Position numbers and translations under genes: made by a program. The notes below the pieces were generated by a model. The model was not told the DNA's origin. It saw nothing but the letters and a program-made list of their open reading frames with translations, and did no database searches. DNA of 19,202 bases from 66-474 sp035717365 (GTDB lineage: Bacteria > Pseudomonadota > Gammaproteobacteria > Xanthomonadales > Rhodanobacteraceae). The stretch covers positions 1 through 19,202 of the forward strand of contig DASTIS010000154.1 of assembly GCA_035717365.1 (NCBI GenBank), given 5' to 3'. This document shows positions 8,269 to 17,443 of this stretch, piece after piece; the first letter of the stretch is position 1, and the number at the start of each line of letters is the position of its first letter.

Positions 8269-8838
8269 TCAGTTCTGTTCCGTTCCGTCGAGGCCGGTCG
8301 GACCGCCCACCGCCCGAGCGTAGTTGCGGTCCAGGTATTGCTGCACGACGGTCGCGATGCGGGCGAGCATGCCGTTGTCGGTGCCGCCGAAGCTCCAAGC
8401 GCCGCCATAGGCCGCGGCGCGCTGATAGAACTCGGGATTCGCGATCATGTGCCCGGTTTGCGCGTCAACCAGTGCAACGTGCATCAACACCGCGGAACTG
8501 CCGGCAAGCGCGCCCGCAAAAAAGCGCGTGCCACCGCCCACGAACTTCAGTTGGTCGATGTAAGGCTTGACCTCGAGCACGCGCCCGCTCTGGTTCCGGT
8601 TTTCCCAACTCACGAGCGTCCCGCCCACGCGTTGCCGCATGTAAAGCGCAATCTTGTTGACCGCGGCCTCTTCATGCGCGGCCGCGCCCGAGACCTTGAC
8701 CGGCGCCAGCATGAAGTGCTGGAAATGCGACAGCGGTTCGCTCGGTGGCGGGTTGTAAGTGACGGTCGGACGGATGTGGGTGACGCACCCGCAACTCAGC
8801 GCCGCGAGCAGGATCAGCAGCAACCAGCGTGACTTCAT
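8269..8838 (-). CDS. Putative lipoprotein, DUF4410-like
   Basis: A 189-residue envelope protein of unknown role. The N-terminus MKSRWLLLILLAALSCGC is a short lipoprotein signal with Cys16 and Cys18 as candidate acylation sites; neither fits the consensus lipobox perfectly. The mature part has a segment LEVKPYIDQLKFVGGGTRFF, a small Gly/Ala-rich stretch (AGALAGSSAVLMHVALVDAQTG) and a C-terminal helix, an arrangement like DUF4410 proteins. The ATG at 8838 is preferred over the in-frame ATG at 8868 because the signal sequence begins there and GGGGGAG precedes it. It converges with the PlsC-like gene and lies 73 bases beyond the stop of the LysR gene. Confidence 0.72.
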   Translation of the reverse strand: MKSRWLLLILLAALSCGCVTHIRPTVTYNPPPSEPLSHFQHFMLAPVKVSGAAAHEEAAVNKIALYMRQRVGGTLVSWENRNQSGRVLEVKPYIDQLKFVGGGTRFFAGALAGSSAVLMHVALVDAQTGHMIANPEFYQRAAAYGGAWSFGGTDNGMLARIATVVQQYLDRNYARAVGGPTGLDGTEQN

Positions 8839-8911
8839 GCCCGCTTCTCCCCCTGATGGTGATGACAATCGGCAAGCAGGATGCGTGCCATGGGTCGCCG
8901 CTGCGGCCGCG

Positions 8912-9928
8912 TCAACGCTCCGAATCCCCGGTCTCGTCGTGTTCGCGGTGGGTGAGCAGGCCCGGCTTGATCTGGTCGATGAACCCGCGCGCTTCGGGGG
9001 ACAGGTACGTACCCTTGCGCATCACCACGCCGTAACTGCGCTGCGGGAACCACGCGCGCATGTTGCGTGCGACCAGGCGTTGGTTGTCGGTGTCGGTCAG
9101 GCAAATGCCGGTGACGATGGAAATGCCGAGCCCCATCGCGACGTATTGCTTGATCACTTCCCAGCCGCCGACTTCGATCGCGACGGTGTAGGGCACCTTG
9201 CGTTGCTGGAAGACCAGGTCGACGAGCCGGTAGGTCGTCAGGCGATGCGGCGGGAGGATCAGGCCATGCGGCGACAGGTCCGCGAGCTGCAGGTCGGGCT
9301 TGTCGGCCAACGGATGCCCGATCGGCACGATCAACATCGGATCGTAGCGCCGGAACGGCTGGTAGCTGATGTCGTGCGGCACGTCCAGCATGGAGCCCAC
9401 TGCGAAGTCCGCCGCGTTGGAACGCAACAGCGCGAGCCCGTCTTTGCCGGTCACGTTGGCCAGTTGCAGGCGCACGCCGGGAAATTTCTCGCGATAACCC
9501 GCGACCAGCGGCGGCAGCAGATACTGGATCGTCGACGATCCGGCCGCGATGGTGAGTTCGCCGGCGCCGAGGCCCGCCAGCGCGCCGTGGAATTGGGCGT
9601 CCAATGCATCCAGGCCCTCCACCAGGGGCCTGGCTTGTTCGAACAGGGTCTGCCCGGCACGGGTCAGGGTGACACGGCGCCGGCCGCGTTCGACCAGCAG
9701 CGTGCCCAGCTCGCGCTCCAGGGCCTGCAATTGCAGGCTGATCGAGGGGGCCGACAGGAACAGCGATTCCGCCGCGCGGGCGAGGGTGCCGAGCTTGGCG
9801 ATCGCGACGAAGGCGCGCAATTGCTTGTAGCGATTGCCTTTGTAGTAGAAGCGCGCCCGGGTCCCCGACTGTTTTGCGCCGCGCTTGCCGGGTCCCTTTC
9901 GGGCGGTTTTTACGGGGCGTTCAGCCAT
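8912..9928 (-). CDS. LysR-type transcriptional regulator, divergent from aceBA
   Basis: A 338-residue LTTR, probably the regulator of the adjacent glyoxylate shunt genes. The winged helix-turn-helix lies at about 37-95 (FVAIAKLGTLARAAESLFLSA then SISLQLQALERELG), and the effector-binding domain begins with ELTIAAGSSTIQYLLPPLVAGY and includes the usual GHPLA turn. The effector domain looks closer to CysB/Cbl-type members than to short LTTRs. An unusual 30-residue Lys/Arg-rich N-terminal extension precedes the DNA-binding domain, and no clear ribosome site precedes the ATG. Divergent placement with a 131-base AT-rich gap to aceB is the classical LTTR arrangement. The inducer cannot be told from sequence. 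Confidence 0.88.
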   Translation of the reverse strand: MAERPVKTARKGPGKRGAKQSGTRARFYYKGNRYKQLRAFVAIAKLGTLARAAESLFLSAPSISLQLQALERELGTLLVERGRRRVTLTRAGQTLFEQARPLVEGLDALDAQFHGALAGLGAGELTIAAGSSTIQYLLPPLVAGYREKFPGVRLQLANVTGKDGLALLRSNAADFAVGSMLDVPHDISYQPFRRYDPMLIVPIGHPLADKPDLQLADLSPHGLILPPHRLTTYRLVDLVFQQRKVPYTVAIEVGGWEVIKQYVAMGLGISIVTGICLTDTDNQRLVARNMRAWFPQRSYGVVMRKGTYLSPEARGFIDQIKPGLLTHREHDETGDSER

Positions 9929-9970
9929 GATTGCACGCGTGGATTCAGTGGCTTGGAAGAGACATTGAGG

Positions 9971-9990
9971 ATATCAAATATATAGATTGA
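9971..9990. promoter_or_regulatory. Candidate LysR-type operator (T-N11-A) in the aceB control region
   Basis: ATC (9973-9975) and GAT (9985-9987) form a dyad with a 9-base AT-rich centre, containing the LTTR pattern T-N11-A (T9974, A9986). It is nested in the longer dyad TCAA-N9-TTGA (9974-9990). It lies in the 131-base region between the LysR and aceB starts, which is far more AT-rich than its surroundings. No convincing -35/-10 pair was found. Confidence 0.5.
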
Positions 9991-10059
9991 AAGCTTTGTT
10001 TTGTCAAATGTCAGACTCCCGTCTAGCTTCAATTTTCGACAACCGCACGGGAGCGCACC

Positions 10060-11661
10060 ATGGCCGTACCGATGGAAGCATTGCAGGAAGTCGCGGAGAT
10101 CGAGGTTTCGGATGTCCCGCGTCCGGAGCACCAGGCGGTGCTTGGTGACGGGGTGCTGGCGCTGCTGGTCGACCTGCACCGCCGCTTCGAACCGCAGCGG
10201 CAGGCGCTGATGGCCGAGCGGGTCAGGCTGCAAACCCGCTACGACCAGGGTGGGTTGCCCGACTTCCGCACCGATACCCGGGCGATCCGCCTGGCCGAAT
10301 GGGCAGTCGCGCCGATCCCGGCCGCGCTGGCCGACCGCCGCGTCGAGATCACCGGGCCGGTCGATCGCAAGATGGTGATCAACGCCCTGAATTCCGGCGC
10401 CAACGTGTTCATGGCCGACTTCGAGGATTCCACCACCCCGACCTGGGCCAACCTGCTCGATGGCCAGGTCAACCTGCGCGACGCGGTCGCCGGCACCATC
10501 GAACATCGTGCCGACGACGGCCGCGTGTACCGGCTCGACCCACAGACCGCGGTACTGATGGTGCGCCCGCGCAGCTGGCACCTTCCGGAAAACCACGTTC
10601 GCGTGGACGGCGAACCCCTGTCGGGCGCGTTGTTCGACTTCGCCGTGTTTGCGTTCCACAACGCGCGGGCGTTGGCGGCGAAGGATCGCGGGCCGTGCTT
10701 TTACCTGCCGAAACTGCAGTCGATGGAAGAGGCTGCGCTGTGGGAGGACGTGATGGCGCACGTCGAGTGCGAACTCGGGCTCGCGCGCGGCACGTTCAGG
10801 ACCACGGTCCTGATCGAAACCCTGCCCGCGGCGTTCCAGATGGACGAAATCCTTTATGCGCTGCGGCGGCGCGTGGTCGGCCTCAACTGCGGGCGCTGGG
10901 ACTACATTTTCTCGTACCTGAAAACCCTGCGTGCGCACCCCGACCGCGTGTTGCCCGAACGCGGGCAAGTGACGATGACGGTACCGTTCTTGCGCAACTA
11001 TTCGCGCTACCTGATCAAGACCTGCCACCGGCGTGGCGCGTTCGCGATGGGCGGCATGGCCGCGCAGATTCCGATCAAGGGCGACGCGGCGGCCAACGAT
11101 GCAGCCCTCGCCAAGGTACGCGCCGACAAGCTGCGCGAAGTGGAGGACGGCCACGACGGCACCTGGGTCGCGCATCCGGCGCTGGTCGCGGTCGCGCGCG
11201 AGGTCTTCGACCGGCACATGCCGACGCCAAACCAGTTGCACGTCGAACGCTCCGACGTGCATGTGACCCGCGACATGCTGATCGCGCCGTGTGGCGGCAG
11301 CATCACCCACGCGGGTTTCGACAACAACGTCGAAGTCGCGCTGCGTTACATCGCGGCATGGCTGTCCGGGATGGGTTGCGTGCCGATGCACCACCTGATG
11401 GAAGACGCCGCCACCGCCGAGATCGCGCGCACCCAGTTGTGGTGCTGGCTGCATCATGACGGCGGGCTGGCCTTCGACGACGGAGCGCCGATCACCCTCG
11501 CGCGATTCGAGCGTACCCTGACCGCGTGTGTTCATGAGCTTCGCGAAAGCACGCTGCCAGGTGCGGAGCGCGCCGCCGCCGCCGCGGCGCTGCTGGGCGA
11601 ACTCGTCGGTGCGCCGACTCTGGCCGATTTCCTGACCCTGTCCGCCTACGAGCAAATCTGA
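10060..11661 (+). CDS. aceB: Malate synthase A
   Basis: Condenses glyoxylate with acetyl-CoA to malate in the cytoplasm, the second step of the glyoxylate bypass. The 533-residue length matches malate synthase A. Landmarks: the GPVDRKMVINALNSGANVFM and MADFEDSTTPTW blocks, active-site Arg169 in MVRPRSWHLPE, the GRWDYIFSY metal-site block around 278-286, and the catalytic Asp449 in LMEDAATAEIAR. The ATG at 10060 follows GGGAG with spacing 6. aceA follows on the same strand 57 bases later, and a LysR regulator diverges upstream. No aceK is seen in the window. Confidence 0.96.
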   Translation: MAVPMEALQEVAEIEVSDVPRPEHQAVLGDGVLALLVDLHRRFEPQRQALMAERVRLQTRYDQGGLPDFRTDTRAIRLAEWAVAPIPAALADRRVEITGPVDRKMVINALNSGANVFMADFEDSTTPTWANLLDGQVNLRDAVAGTIEHRADDGRVYRLDPQTAVLMVRPRSWHLPENHVRVDGEPLSGALFDFAVFAFHNARALAAKDRGPCFYLPKLQSMEEAALWEDVMAHVECELGLARGTFRTTVLIETLPAAFQMDEILYALRRRVVGLNCGRWDYIFSYLKTLRAHPDRVLPERGQVTMTVPFLRNYSRYLIKTCHRRGAFAMGGMAAQIPIKGDAAANDAALAKVRADKLREVEDGHDGTWVAHPALVAVAREVFDRHMPTPNQLHVERSDVHVTRDMLIAPCGGSITHAGFDNNVEVALRYIAAWLSGMGCVPMHHLMEDAATAEIARTQLWCWLHHDGGLAFDDGAPITLARFERTLTACVHELRESTLPGAERAAAAAALLGELVGAPTLADFLTLSAYEQI

Positions 11662-11668
11662 GTTCGTC

Positions 11669-11688
11669 ATCCCGGCGCGGGCCGGGAT
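11669..11688. repeat. Short TCATCCCGG-family palindrome between aceB and aceA
   Basis: ATCCCGGC (11669-11676) pairs perfectly with GCCGGGAT (11681-11688) over a 4-base loop, preceded by TTCGTC like the full element at 7077. It sits within the aceB-aceA intergenic region and could protect upstream mRNA or attenuate aceA transcription. Confidence 0.75.
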
Positions 11689-11718
11689 CCACAGGTTGCA
11701 CTTACACGGAGAATCCCG

Positions 11719-13017
<1,299 letters not shown>

Positions 13018-13032
13018 CCAGACCCGGTTCTG

Positions 13033-13127
13033 CCCGCCATCCCGAAGAGCGATCTGGAACGCCGCATCCTTCCAGGACCTGCGTCCCTGCCGAAAGGCGG
13101 GGCCGCGGATTGCGCCGGGATGACGGG
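13033..13127. repeat. Diverged TCATCCCGG-family palindromic element after aceA
   Basis: CCCGCCATCCCG (13033-13044) and CGGGATGACGGG (13116-13127) are inverted copies with one mismatch, spanning 95 bases of the 228-base gap between aceA and the GGDEF gene. The interior is GC-rich and has no reading frame of note. It may act as a 3' stabilising or terminating structure for aceBA. Confidence 0.7.
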
Positions 13128-13221
13128 CGGATCGACCGGAGCTGCCGGAAATCCCGTCAACACCCGTTGCGCCCGGTGACCTGGCCGCGACCGCTTTCCT
13201 GCGATCGCTCCCGCGCTGCGG

Positions 13222-13227
13222 TATGAT
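13222..13227 (+). promoter_or_regulatory. Possible -10 box (TATGAT) ahead of the cNMP-GGDEF gene
   Basis: TATGAT matches the sigma-70 -10 consensus at five of six positions and lies about 20-25 bases before the gene start, in otherwise GC-rich DNA. No good -35 is visible about 17 bases upstream, so the call is weak. Confidence 0.3.
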
Positions 13228-13245
13228 CCGGAGGACAGGAGGGGG

Positions 13246-14271
13246 ATGATCGTGTCCAGTGATGCTTCAGCGGTTTTTGCGGAACCGGAGCCGGGGACGC
13301 CCACGATGGGACGCCTGCCGCGGCAGCTGTCGGCGGAAGAAATGGCGTTGTTCGTCGGCGCCGGACGGCGCGTGGAACTGGACGCAGGTCGCGCCGTGTT
13401 CCGACGCGGCGAATACGGGCGCAGCATGTTCGTGATTGCATCCGGACGCGTGCTGCTCGAATTCGCCGGCGACCTGCCCGACAAGTTGATCGGCCCCGAC
13501 GAATACTTCGGTGAGCTGGCGTTGTTCGTCGGCAACCATGCACGTTCCGGTAGCGCCCTCGCTGCCGAGCCGAGCGTCGTGCACCTGATCGATCCGGATG
13601 CCTTCGAGGACCTGCTGCGGCGCGAACCGTTGCAGATGGCACATTTCATGTTGCGCTCGTTTACCTATCTGGTCGCCAGCGAGAGGCAGTTGATTGCCAA
13701 TTACAAGCGTCGCAACGAAGACCTGATGCAGACTCTGGATTCGCTGCGGCAGACGCGCGACCAGTTGCAACTGGCGCGCCACCAGGTTTGTACCGACGAC
13801 CTGACGGGGTTGAGCAATCGGCGCGGCCTCTACCAGTTGCTCGAAAAGGCGCCCGAGATGCGCGACCGGCATCGCCGCTTCGGGTTGCTGCTGATCGACA
13901 TCGACCATTTCAAGCAGATCAACGACACCAGCGGCCACCTGACCGGCGACGAGGTGCTGCGTGCGATCGCTTCGGAAATCCAGGATGCCGCCGGCGCCAC
14001 CGACCTGCCGTGCAGGCTGGGTGGCGACGAGTTCGCACTGCTCACCCAGGTCCACGACCAGCGCGAACTGGCCGAGCGCGCTCTGCGCATCGCCGAGGGC
14101 GTGCGCCGGTTGCGCTTTCCGCAATCCGCGCCGGACCTCACGGTGTCGGTCAGCGTCGGCGGTGGCCTGTGCCGCGAGGATGGCGAGTGGTCGGTGTGGT
14201 ACAGCGAGGCCGATTGCGCGCTGTACCATGTGAAAGGTTCCGGCGGTGACGGCGCGCACGTGATGAATTGA
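13246..14271 (+). CDS. Cyclic-nucleotide-binding diguanylate cyclase (cNMP-GGDEF)
   Basis: A 341-residue cytoplasmic signalling protein. Residues about 28-140 form a cyclic-nucleotide-binding domain, with FRRGEYGRSMFVIASGRVLL and a phosphate-binding cassette beginning FGELAL (88-93) and containing Arg100-Ser101. A helical, probably coiled-coil linker (about 145-182) leads to a GGDEF domain starting DDLTGLSNRRGL, with the active motif GGDEF at 259-263. No RxxD inhibitory site lies five residues before GGDEF, so product inhibition is not predicted. It should make c-di-GMP under control of a bound cNMP. AGGAGG at 13237 fits the in-frame GTG at 13252 (spacing 9) better than the ATG at 13246 (spacing 3), so either start is possible. 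It lies 126 bases upstream of a nucleotide cyclase gene on the same strand. Confidence 0.88.
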   Translation: MIVSSDASAVFAEPEPGTPTMGRLPRQLSAEEMALFVGAGRRVELDAGRAVFRRGEYGRSMFVIASGRVLLEFAGDLPDKLIGPDEYFGELALFVGNHARSGSALAAEPSVVHLIDPDAFEDLLRREPLQMAHFMLRSFTYLVASERQLIANYKRRNEDLMQTLDSLRQTRDQLQLARHQVCTDDLTGLSNRRGLYQLLEKAPEMRDRHRRFGLLLIDIDHFKQINDTSGHLTGDEVLRAIASEIQDAAGATDLPCRLGGDEFALLTQVHDQRELAERALRIAEGVRRLRFPQSAPDLTVSVSVGGGLCREDGEWSVWYSEADCALYHVKGSGGDGAHVMN

Positions 14272-14298
14272 TTTTTCCGGGCGGATGGAGAAACCGCT

Positions 14299-14352
14299 CG
14301 TCCTGAGCGTGGGCCCCGGCTTTGAAAAAGACGGGGCCGGAGTCGAAGGACG
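14299..14352. repeat. Nested palindrome: CGTCCTGAGCG...CGAAGGACG repeat with inner GC hairpin
   Basis: Outer arms CGTCCT (14299-14304) and AGGACG (14347-14352) belong to the widespread CGTCCTGAGCG/GTCGAAGGACG intergenic repeat. A second perfect stem, GGCCCCG (14312-14318) with CGGGGCC (14332-14338), sits inside its loop. CTGAGCG (14303-14309) also matches CGCTCAG at 14372-14378, offering an alternative fold near the cyclase ribosome site. Confidence 0.7.
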
Positions 14353-14397
14353 CCGATCGCTTTGCTCGCAACGCTCAGCGCGAACGGAGCAGCCAAC

Positions 14398-17067
14398 ATG
14401 ACCGCCGAAATCCACCAGCTCGAAACGACCCCCGGTCCGGGCCGCATGGCCACCCCCCAATTGCGCACGCTGGTGGTGTGCGACATCGCCGATTCCACCG
14501 CGCTGGTCGAGCGCATGGGCGACCAGAATGCCGCCAACATCATCCGCAAGCACGACCGCCTCGCGCGTGCGCTCATCGAGCAGCACCAAGGCCGCGAGAT
14601 CGACAAGACCGACGGCTTCCTGCTGATGTTCGAGCGCCCCATCCAGGCCGCGGCGTTCGCGCTGGATTACCAACGCGGCCTGAAGCACCTCTCGGCCGCG
14701 GAAGGAGTCGTGGTGCGCGCGCGCGTTGGCATCCACATGGGCGACGTGGTCGTCTGGGAAAACGCACCCGAAGACGTCGCGCGCGGCGCCAAGCCCACCG
14801 AGGTGGAAGGTCTGGTCAAGCCCGTGGCGGCACGCCTCGCGCAGCTGGCGCGACCGCAGCAAATCCTGATGTCCTCCGCCGCAGCCCGCATCGCGCATCG
14901 CGCCGAGGGGGAATTGGGCCACACCGCCGCCGAACGCGTGCAATGGAAGCACCACGGACACTACCGCTTCAAGGGCCTGCACGAATCACTGGCCATCGTC
15001 GAAGCGGGCGAGGTCGGCCTCGCGCCCCTCCACGCGCCGAGATCCGGCCGCACCGCGAAGAAGATCTTGCCGTGGTGGCGGCGTCCGCTGACGCTGGCTG
15101 CCGAGACCGCGATGTTGCTGATCGCCGTCGGCGCCTCTGCGTGGTTCCTGCTGCAAAGTCCGCCCACGCTGGCGTTCGCCGCGCGCGACTGGGTGGTGGT
15201 GGGCAACCTGCACAACCTCACCGGCGACAAGCTGTTGGACCAGTCGGTCGATTCCGCGCTGCGCATCAGCCTGGAGCAGTCGCAATACGTCAACGTGCTG
15301 CCGGAACTGTCGGTGCAGCAGACCCTGCAACGCATGCAACTGAACCCGGACAAGACCGCCGTCAATCGCGCGATCGGCGCGCAGGTCGCCCTGCGCGACG
15401 GCGCGCGTGCGTTGATCCTGCCCACCGTCGCAGACGTCGGCGGCCGCCTGCGCGTCACCGCGGAGGTGATCGACCCCAACACCCAGGCCACGGTGTACTC
15501 GGTTTCGGCCGACGGTGTCGGCGCGCAATCCGTGCTGCCCTCGCTGGACAGCGTCAGCAAGCAGTTGCGCGGCAAGCTGGGCGAGGCGCTGGCTAAAGTG
15601 TCCAAGCAGTCGCAACCGTTGGCGCAGGTAGCGACGCCGGATTTGAATGCGTTGAAGGCGTATTCGTTGGGAGCGCGCGCGTACAACAATGCCGACCTGA
15701 AAGGCGCGGAGACATATTTCAACGAAGCAGTGCGCATCGACCCGCATTTTGCATTGGCGCGTATCGGACTCGCCAAAATCTTCGATGCTGAAGATCAACC
15801 GGTGAAGGCCCTTCAGCAAATCCGCGCAGCGCAAGCCGATCATTCTCGCCTGTCGGCCCGCGACGCGCTGTACGTGGATGCTTGGGCAGCGAGTTATATC
15901 GAGCCGGGGAAGTCGCTGGAAAAGTGGAAGCTGATGGCATCCGTGTATCCGGATTATTTTCCAGGGTTGAATGCCTACGCCTATTTCGTTTGGGAGTATG
16001 CGAATCGCTACGACGAAGCAATCATGTATCTCAAACAGGCGCTCTCGAACAAAAATCCTCATCGCGCAGCCACGAATTACCTGTTGGGTGCACTGTATGT
16101 GGAAGCAGGGCAATACGCCAAGGCCGTGCACGCCTTTTCGCAGGCGGCCGCCAATGGCGCTTACTATCAAAACGTGCTTTACGCCAACGCTTACGCCGCC
16201 CAACGCAAGTATGGCGAGGCGGCCGCGTTATTGGCTAAAGGCAAGGCATCGGGAGTTCACAGTTTCGACATCATAGATTCGGCATGGGCCATTGCGATGG
16301 CAGTCGATCAAGGCGATTGGCAAAACGCCAACAAGTTGATGGCGACGACCCGCGCGCAAGCTGATTCGCTGGGTCCGCGTATCGCAGGCCGCTATACCGG
16401 TATGGCGCTGAGTCTGCATGCGTTGGATGGCACGCCAGCCAAGGCGCAGCTTGCGGCCATCAAGGGTTACCTTACTCAGCAGGAGAAGGCGCTTGCACAG
16501 GCCAATCCAGTCGATCGGGCGGAACTAAAATTCCACGTGGTGCTGGCGGCTTATCTGGCCGCGCGCGCTGGGGAGGTTGATCTCGCAAGCCGGGCTCTGG
16601 TCACAGCCAGCCCTGCCTCGGATACAGACACGCCGGTGCTGGATAACCTGCGTGACGTCGCGCGCGCGGAAATCCAGCGTGCATTGGGCAAACCGCGGGA
16701 TGCGCTGGCAATGTTGAAACCATTGGTGAACGGCAACGAGTTGTATATCACCCACGTGGCACTGATGAGTGCTTATGCAGACGCTCGCGACGAACAAGCG
16801 GCGCTATTCGAAGCCCATTGGTTATCAACTCATCGCGGGCGCGCTTATCTTGAATTCAACATGCAGCAAGTGCTGACGCCATTCAATGTCGCCACCTCGG
16901 ATCTGGCGCTGCTGCGTGCCGCGGAACTTTCGGGTGATCTGGGTGACAGGGTCGCTGCGCGGAATTCTCTGGCAGCTTTTTTTGAGGCGTGGCCTCGGGC
17001 AGCGATGCAATCAGACTGGCTGGCACCACGGCTGCAGGCGCTCAAGCTGCCTAAGACAAATCGCTAG
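14398..17067 (+). CDS. Membrane-bound class III nucleotide cyclase with TPR repeats (putative peptide modification system cyclase)
   Basis: An 889-residue protein. Residues about 22-190 form a class III adenylyl/guanylyl cyclase domain with metal-binding Asp29 (VVCDIADST) and Asp72 (DKTDGFLLMF), and GIHMGD at 111-116. One transmembrane segment (about 232-254) follows KKILPWWRR. Beyond it lies a TolB-N/FlgO-like module (GDKLLDQSVDSALRISLEQS, then NVLPELSVQQTLQRM), also seen in some Ser/Thr kinase tails, and then TPR-like repeats from about residue 410 to the end. This predicts an inside cyclase and an outside TPR region. The ATG at 14398 with GGAG at 14386-14389 is preferred over a TTG at 14362. 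I place it in the family TIGR04510 from memory. It is a nucleotide cyclase, so it probably signals rather than cyclising a peptide. The TPR half has clearly lower GC than the cyclase half. Confidence 0.85.
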   Translation: MTAEIHQLETTPGPGRMATPQLRTLVVCDIADSTALVERMGDQNAANIIRKHDRLARALIEQHQGREIDKTDGFLLMFERPIQAAAFALDYQRGLKHLSAAEGVVVRARVGIHMGDVVVWENAPEDVARGAKPTEVEGLVKPVAARLAQLARPQQILMSSAAARIAHRAEGELGHTAAERVQWKHHGHYRFKGLHESLAIVEAGEVGLAPLHAPRSGRTAKKILPWWRRPLTLAAETAMLLIAVGASAWFLLQSPPTLAFAARDWVVVGNLHNLTGDKLLDQSVDSALRISLEQSQYVNVLPELSVQQTLQRMQLNPDKTAVNRAIGAQVALRDGARALILPTVADVGGRLRVTAEVIDPNTQATVYSVSADGVGAQSVLPSLDSVSKQLRGKLGEALAKVSKQSQPLAQVATPDLNALKAYSLGARAYNNADLKGAETYFNEAVRIDPHFALARIGLAKIFDAEDQPVKALQQIRAAQADHSRLSARDALYVDAWAASYIEPGKSLEKWKLMASVYPDYFPGLNAYAYFVWEYANRYDEAIMYLKQALSNKNPHRAATNYLLGALYVEAGQYAKAVHAFSQAAANGAYYQNVLYANAYAAQRKYGEAAALLAKGKASGVHSFDIIDSAWAIAMAVDQGDWQNANKLMATTRAQADSLGPRIAGRYTGMALSLHALDGTPAKAQLAAIKGYLTQQEKALAQANPVDRAELKFHVVLAAYLAARAGEVDLASRALVTASPASDTDTPVLDNLRDVARAEIQRALGKPRDALAMLKPLVNGNELYITHVALMSAYADARDEQAALFEAHWLSTHRGRAYLEFNMQQVLTPFNVATSDLALLRAAELSGDLGDRVAARNSLAAFFEAWPRAAMQSDWLAPRLQALKLPKTNR

Positions 17068-17354
17068 CCATCGGAGCCAAGGCCCATCTTGGACGATGGC
17101 ACAACCATCGTAAGACACTGGTCGGCCGCGGATGTCGTTAATTGCGTATGAGCGGCTTGAAAGTGCTCCTTGTTGGCTAAGCTCGCCGGTGCAAGGCACG
17201 ATCCTTTGAGATTGACGATCGTTTCATGCGGCACGCCCAACTCGGCCAGCGCGGCGGCGGGCTTCTGCTCGTAACGGCTGCGGAAGCCGTCGTCATTGGC
17301 AAGCTTGTGCAACAGCGCAAGCGAGTGCTCGCGCGACAACTTTGAATCGGCCAT
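17064..17354 (-). CDS. RiPP-precursor-like peptide (putative modified peptide, NHLP/Nif11-like leader)
   Basis: A 96-residue peptide. Residues 7-48 resemble a nitrile-hydratase/Nif11-type leader: a helix LSREHSLALLHKLANDDGFR, then YEQKPAAALAELGVP. The C-terminal half (about 49-96) is Ser/Thr-rich with only two cysteines (Cys53 and Cys80) and contains CLTMVVP, the sort of conserved tail I recall for the family 'putative modified peptide' (TIGR04509). The ATG at 17354 has GGGGA six bases upstream; the frame is open to 17630, but that part is antisense to the dehydrogenase. There is no clear double-glycine cleavage site. It shares the palindrome CTAG with the cyclase stop and is divergent from the dehydrogenase gene, so it is flanked on both sides by its likely partners. 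The modification and product are unknown. Confidence 0.82.
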   Translation of the reverse strand: MADSKLSREHSLALLHKLANDDGFRSRYEQKPAAALAELGVPHETIVNLKGSCLAPASLANKEHFQAAHTQLTTSAADQCLTMVVPSSKMGLGSDG

Positions 17355-17443
17355 GGCAATTCCCCGGAATGTCGGCGGTGAATGGCAAAATGCACGAATC
17401 GCGCCATCCATGGCAGCGCAAGTAGAAGCGAGAACCGGGTCAC
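17355..17443. promoter_or_regulatory. Divergent control region of the peptide and dehydrogenase genes
   Basis: This 89-base gap must hold the promoters of both divergent genes unless transcription enters from outside. It contains a moderately AT-rich core around 17385-17400 but no clear -35/-10 pair or operator dyad that I could identify. Confidence 0.4.

Noticed and set aside
14362..14397. TTG start of the cyclase at 14362
   Set aside because: The ATG at 14398 has GGAG eight bases upstream, while the extension lies in the repeat-derived leader region.
13267..14982. 571-codon open frame on - across the GGDEF gene and the cyclase domain
   Set aside because: It is antisense to two proteins with clear catalytic motifs, and its composition is that of a shadow frame.
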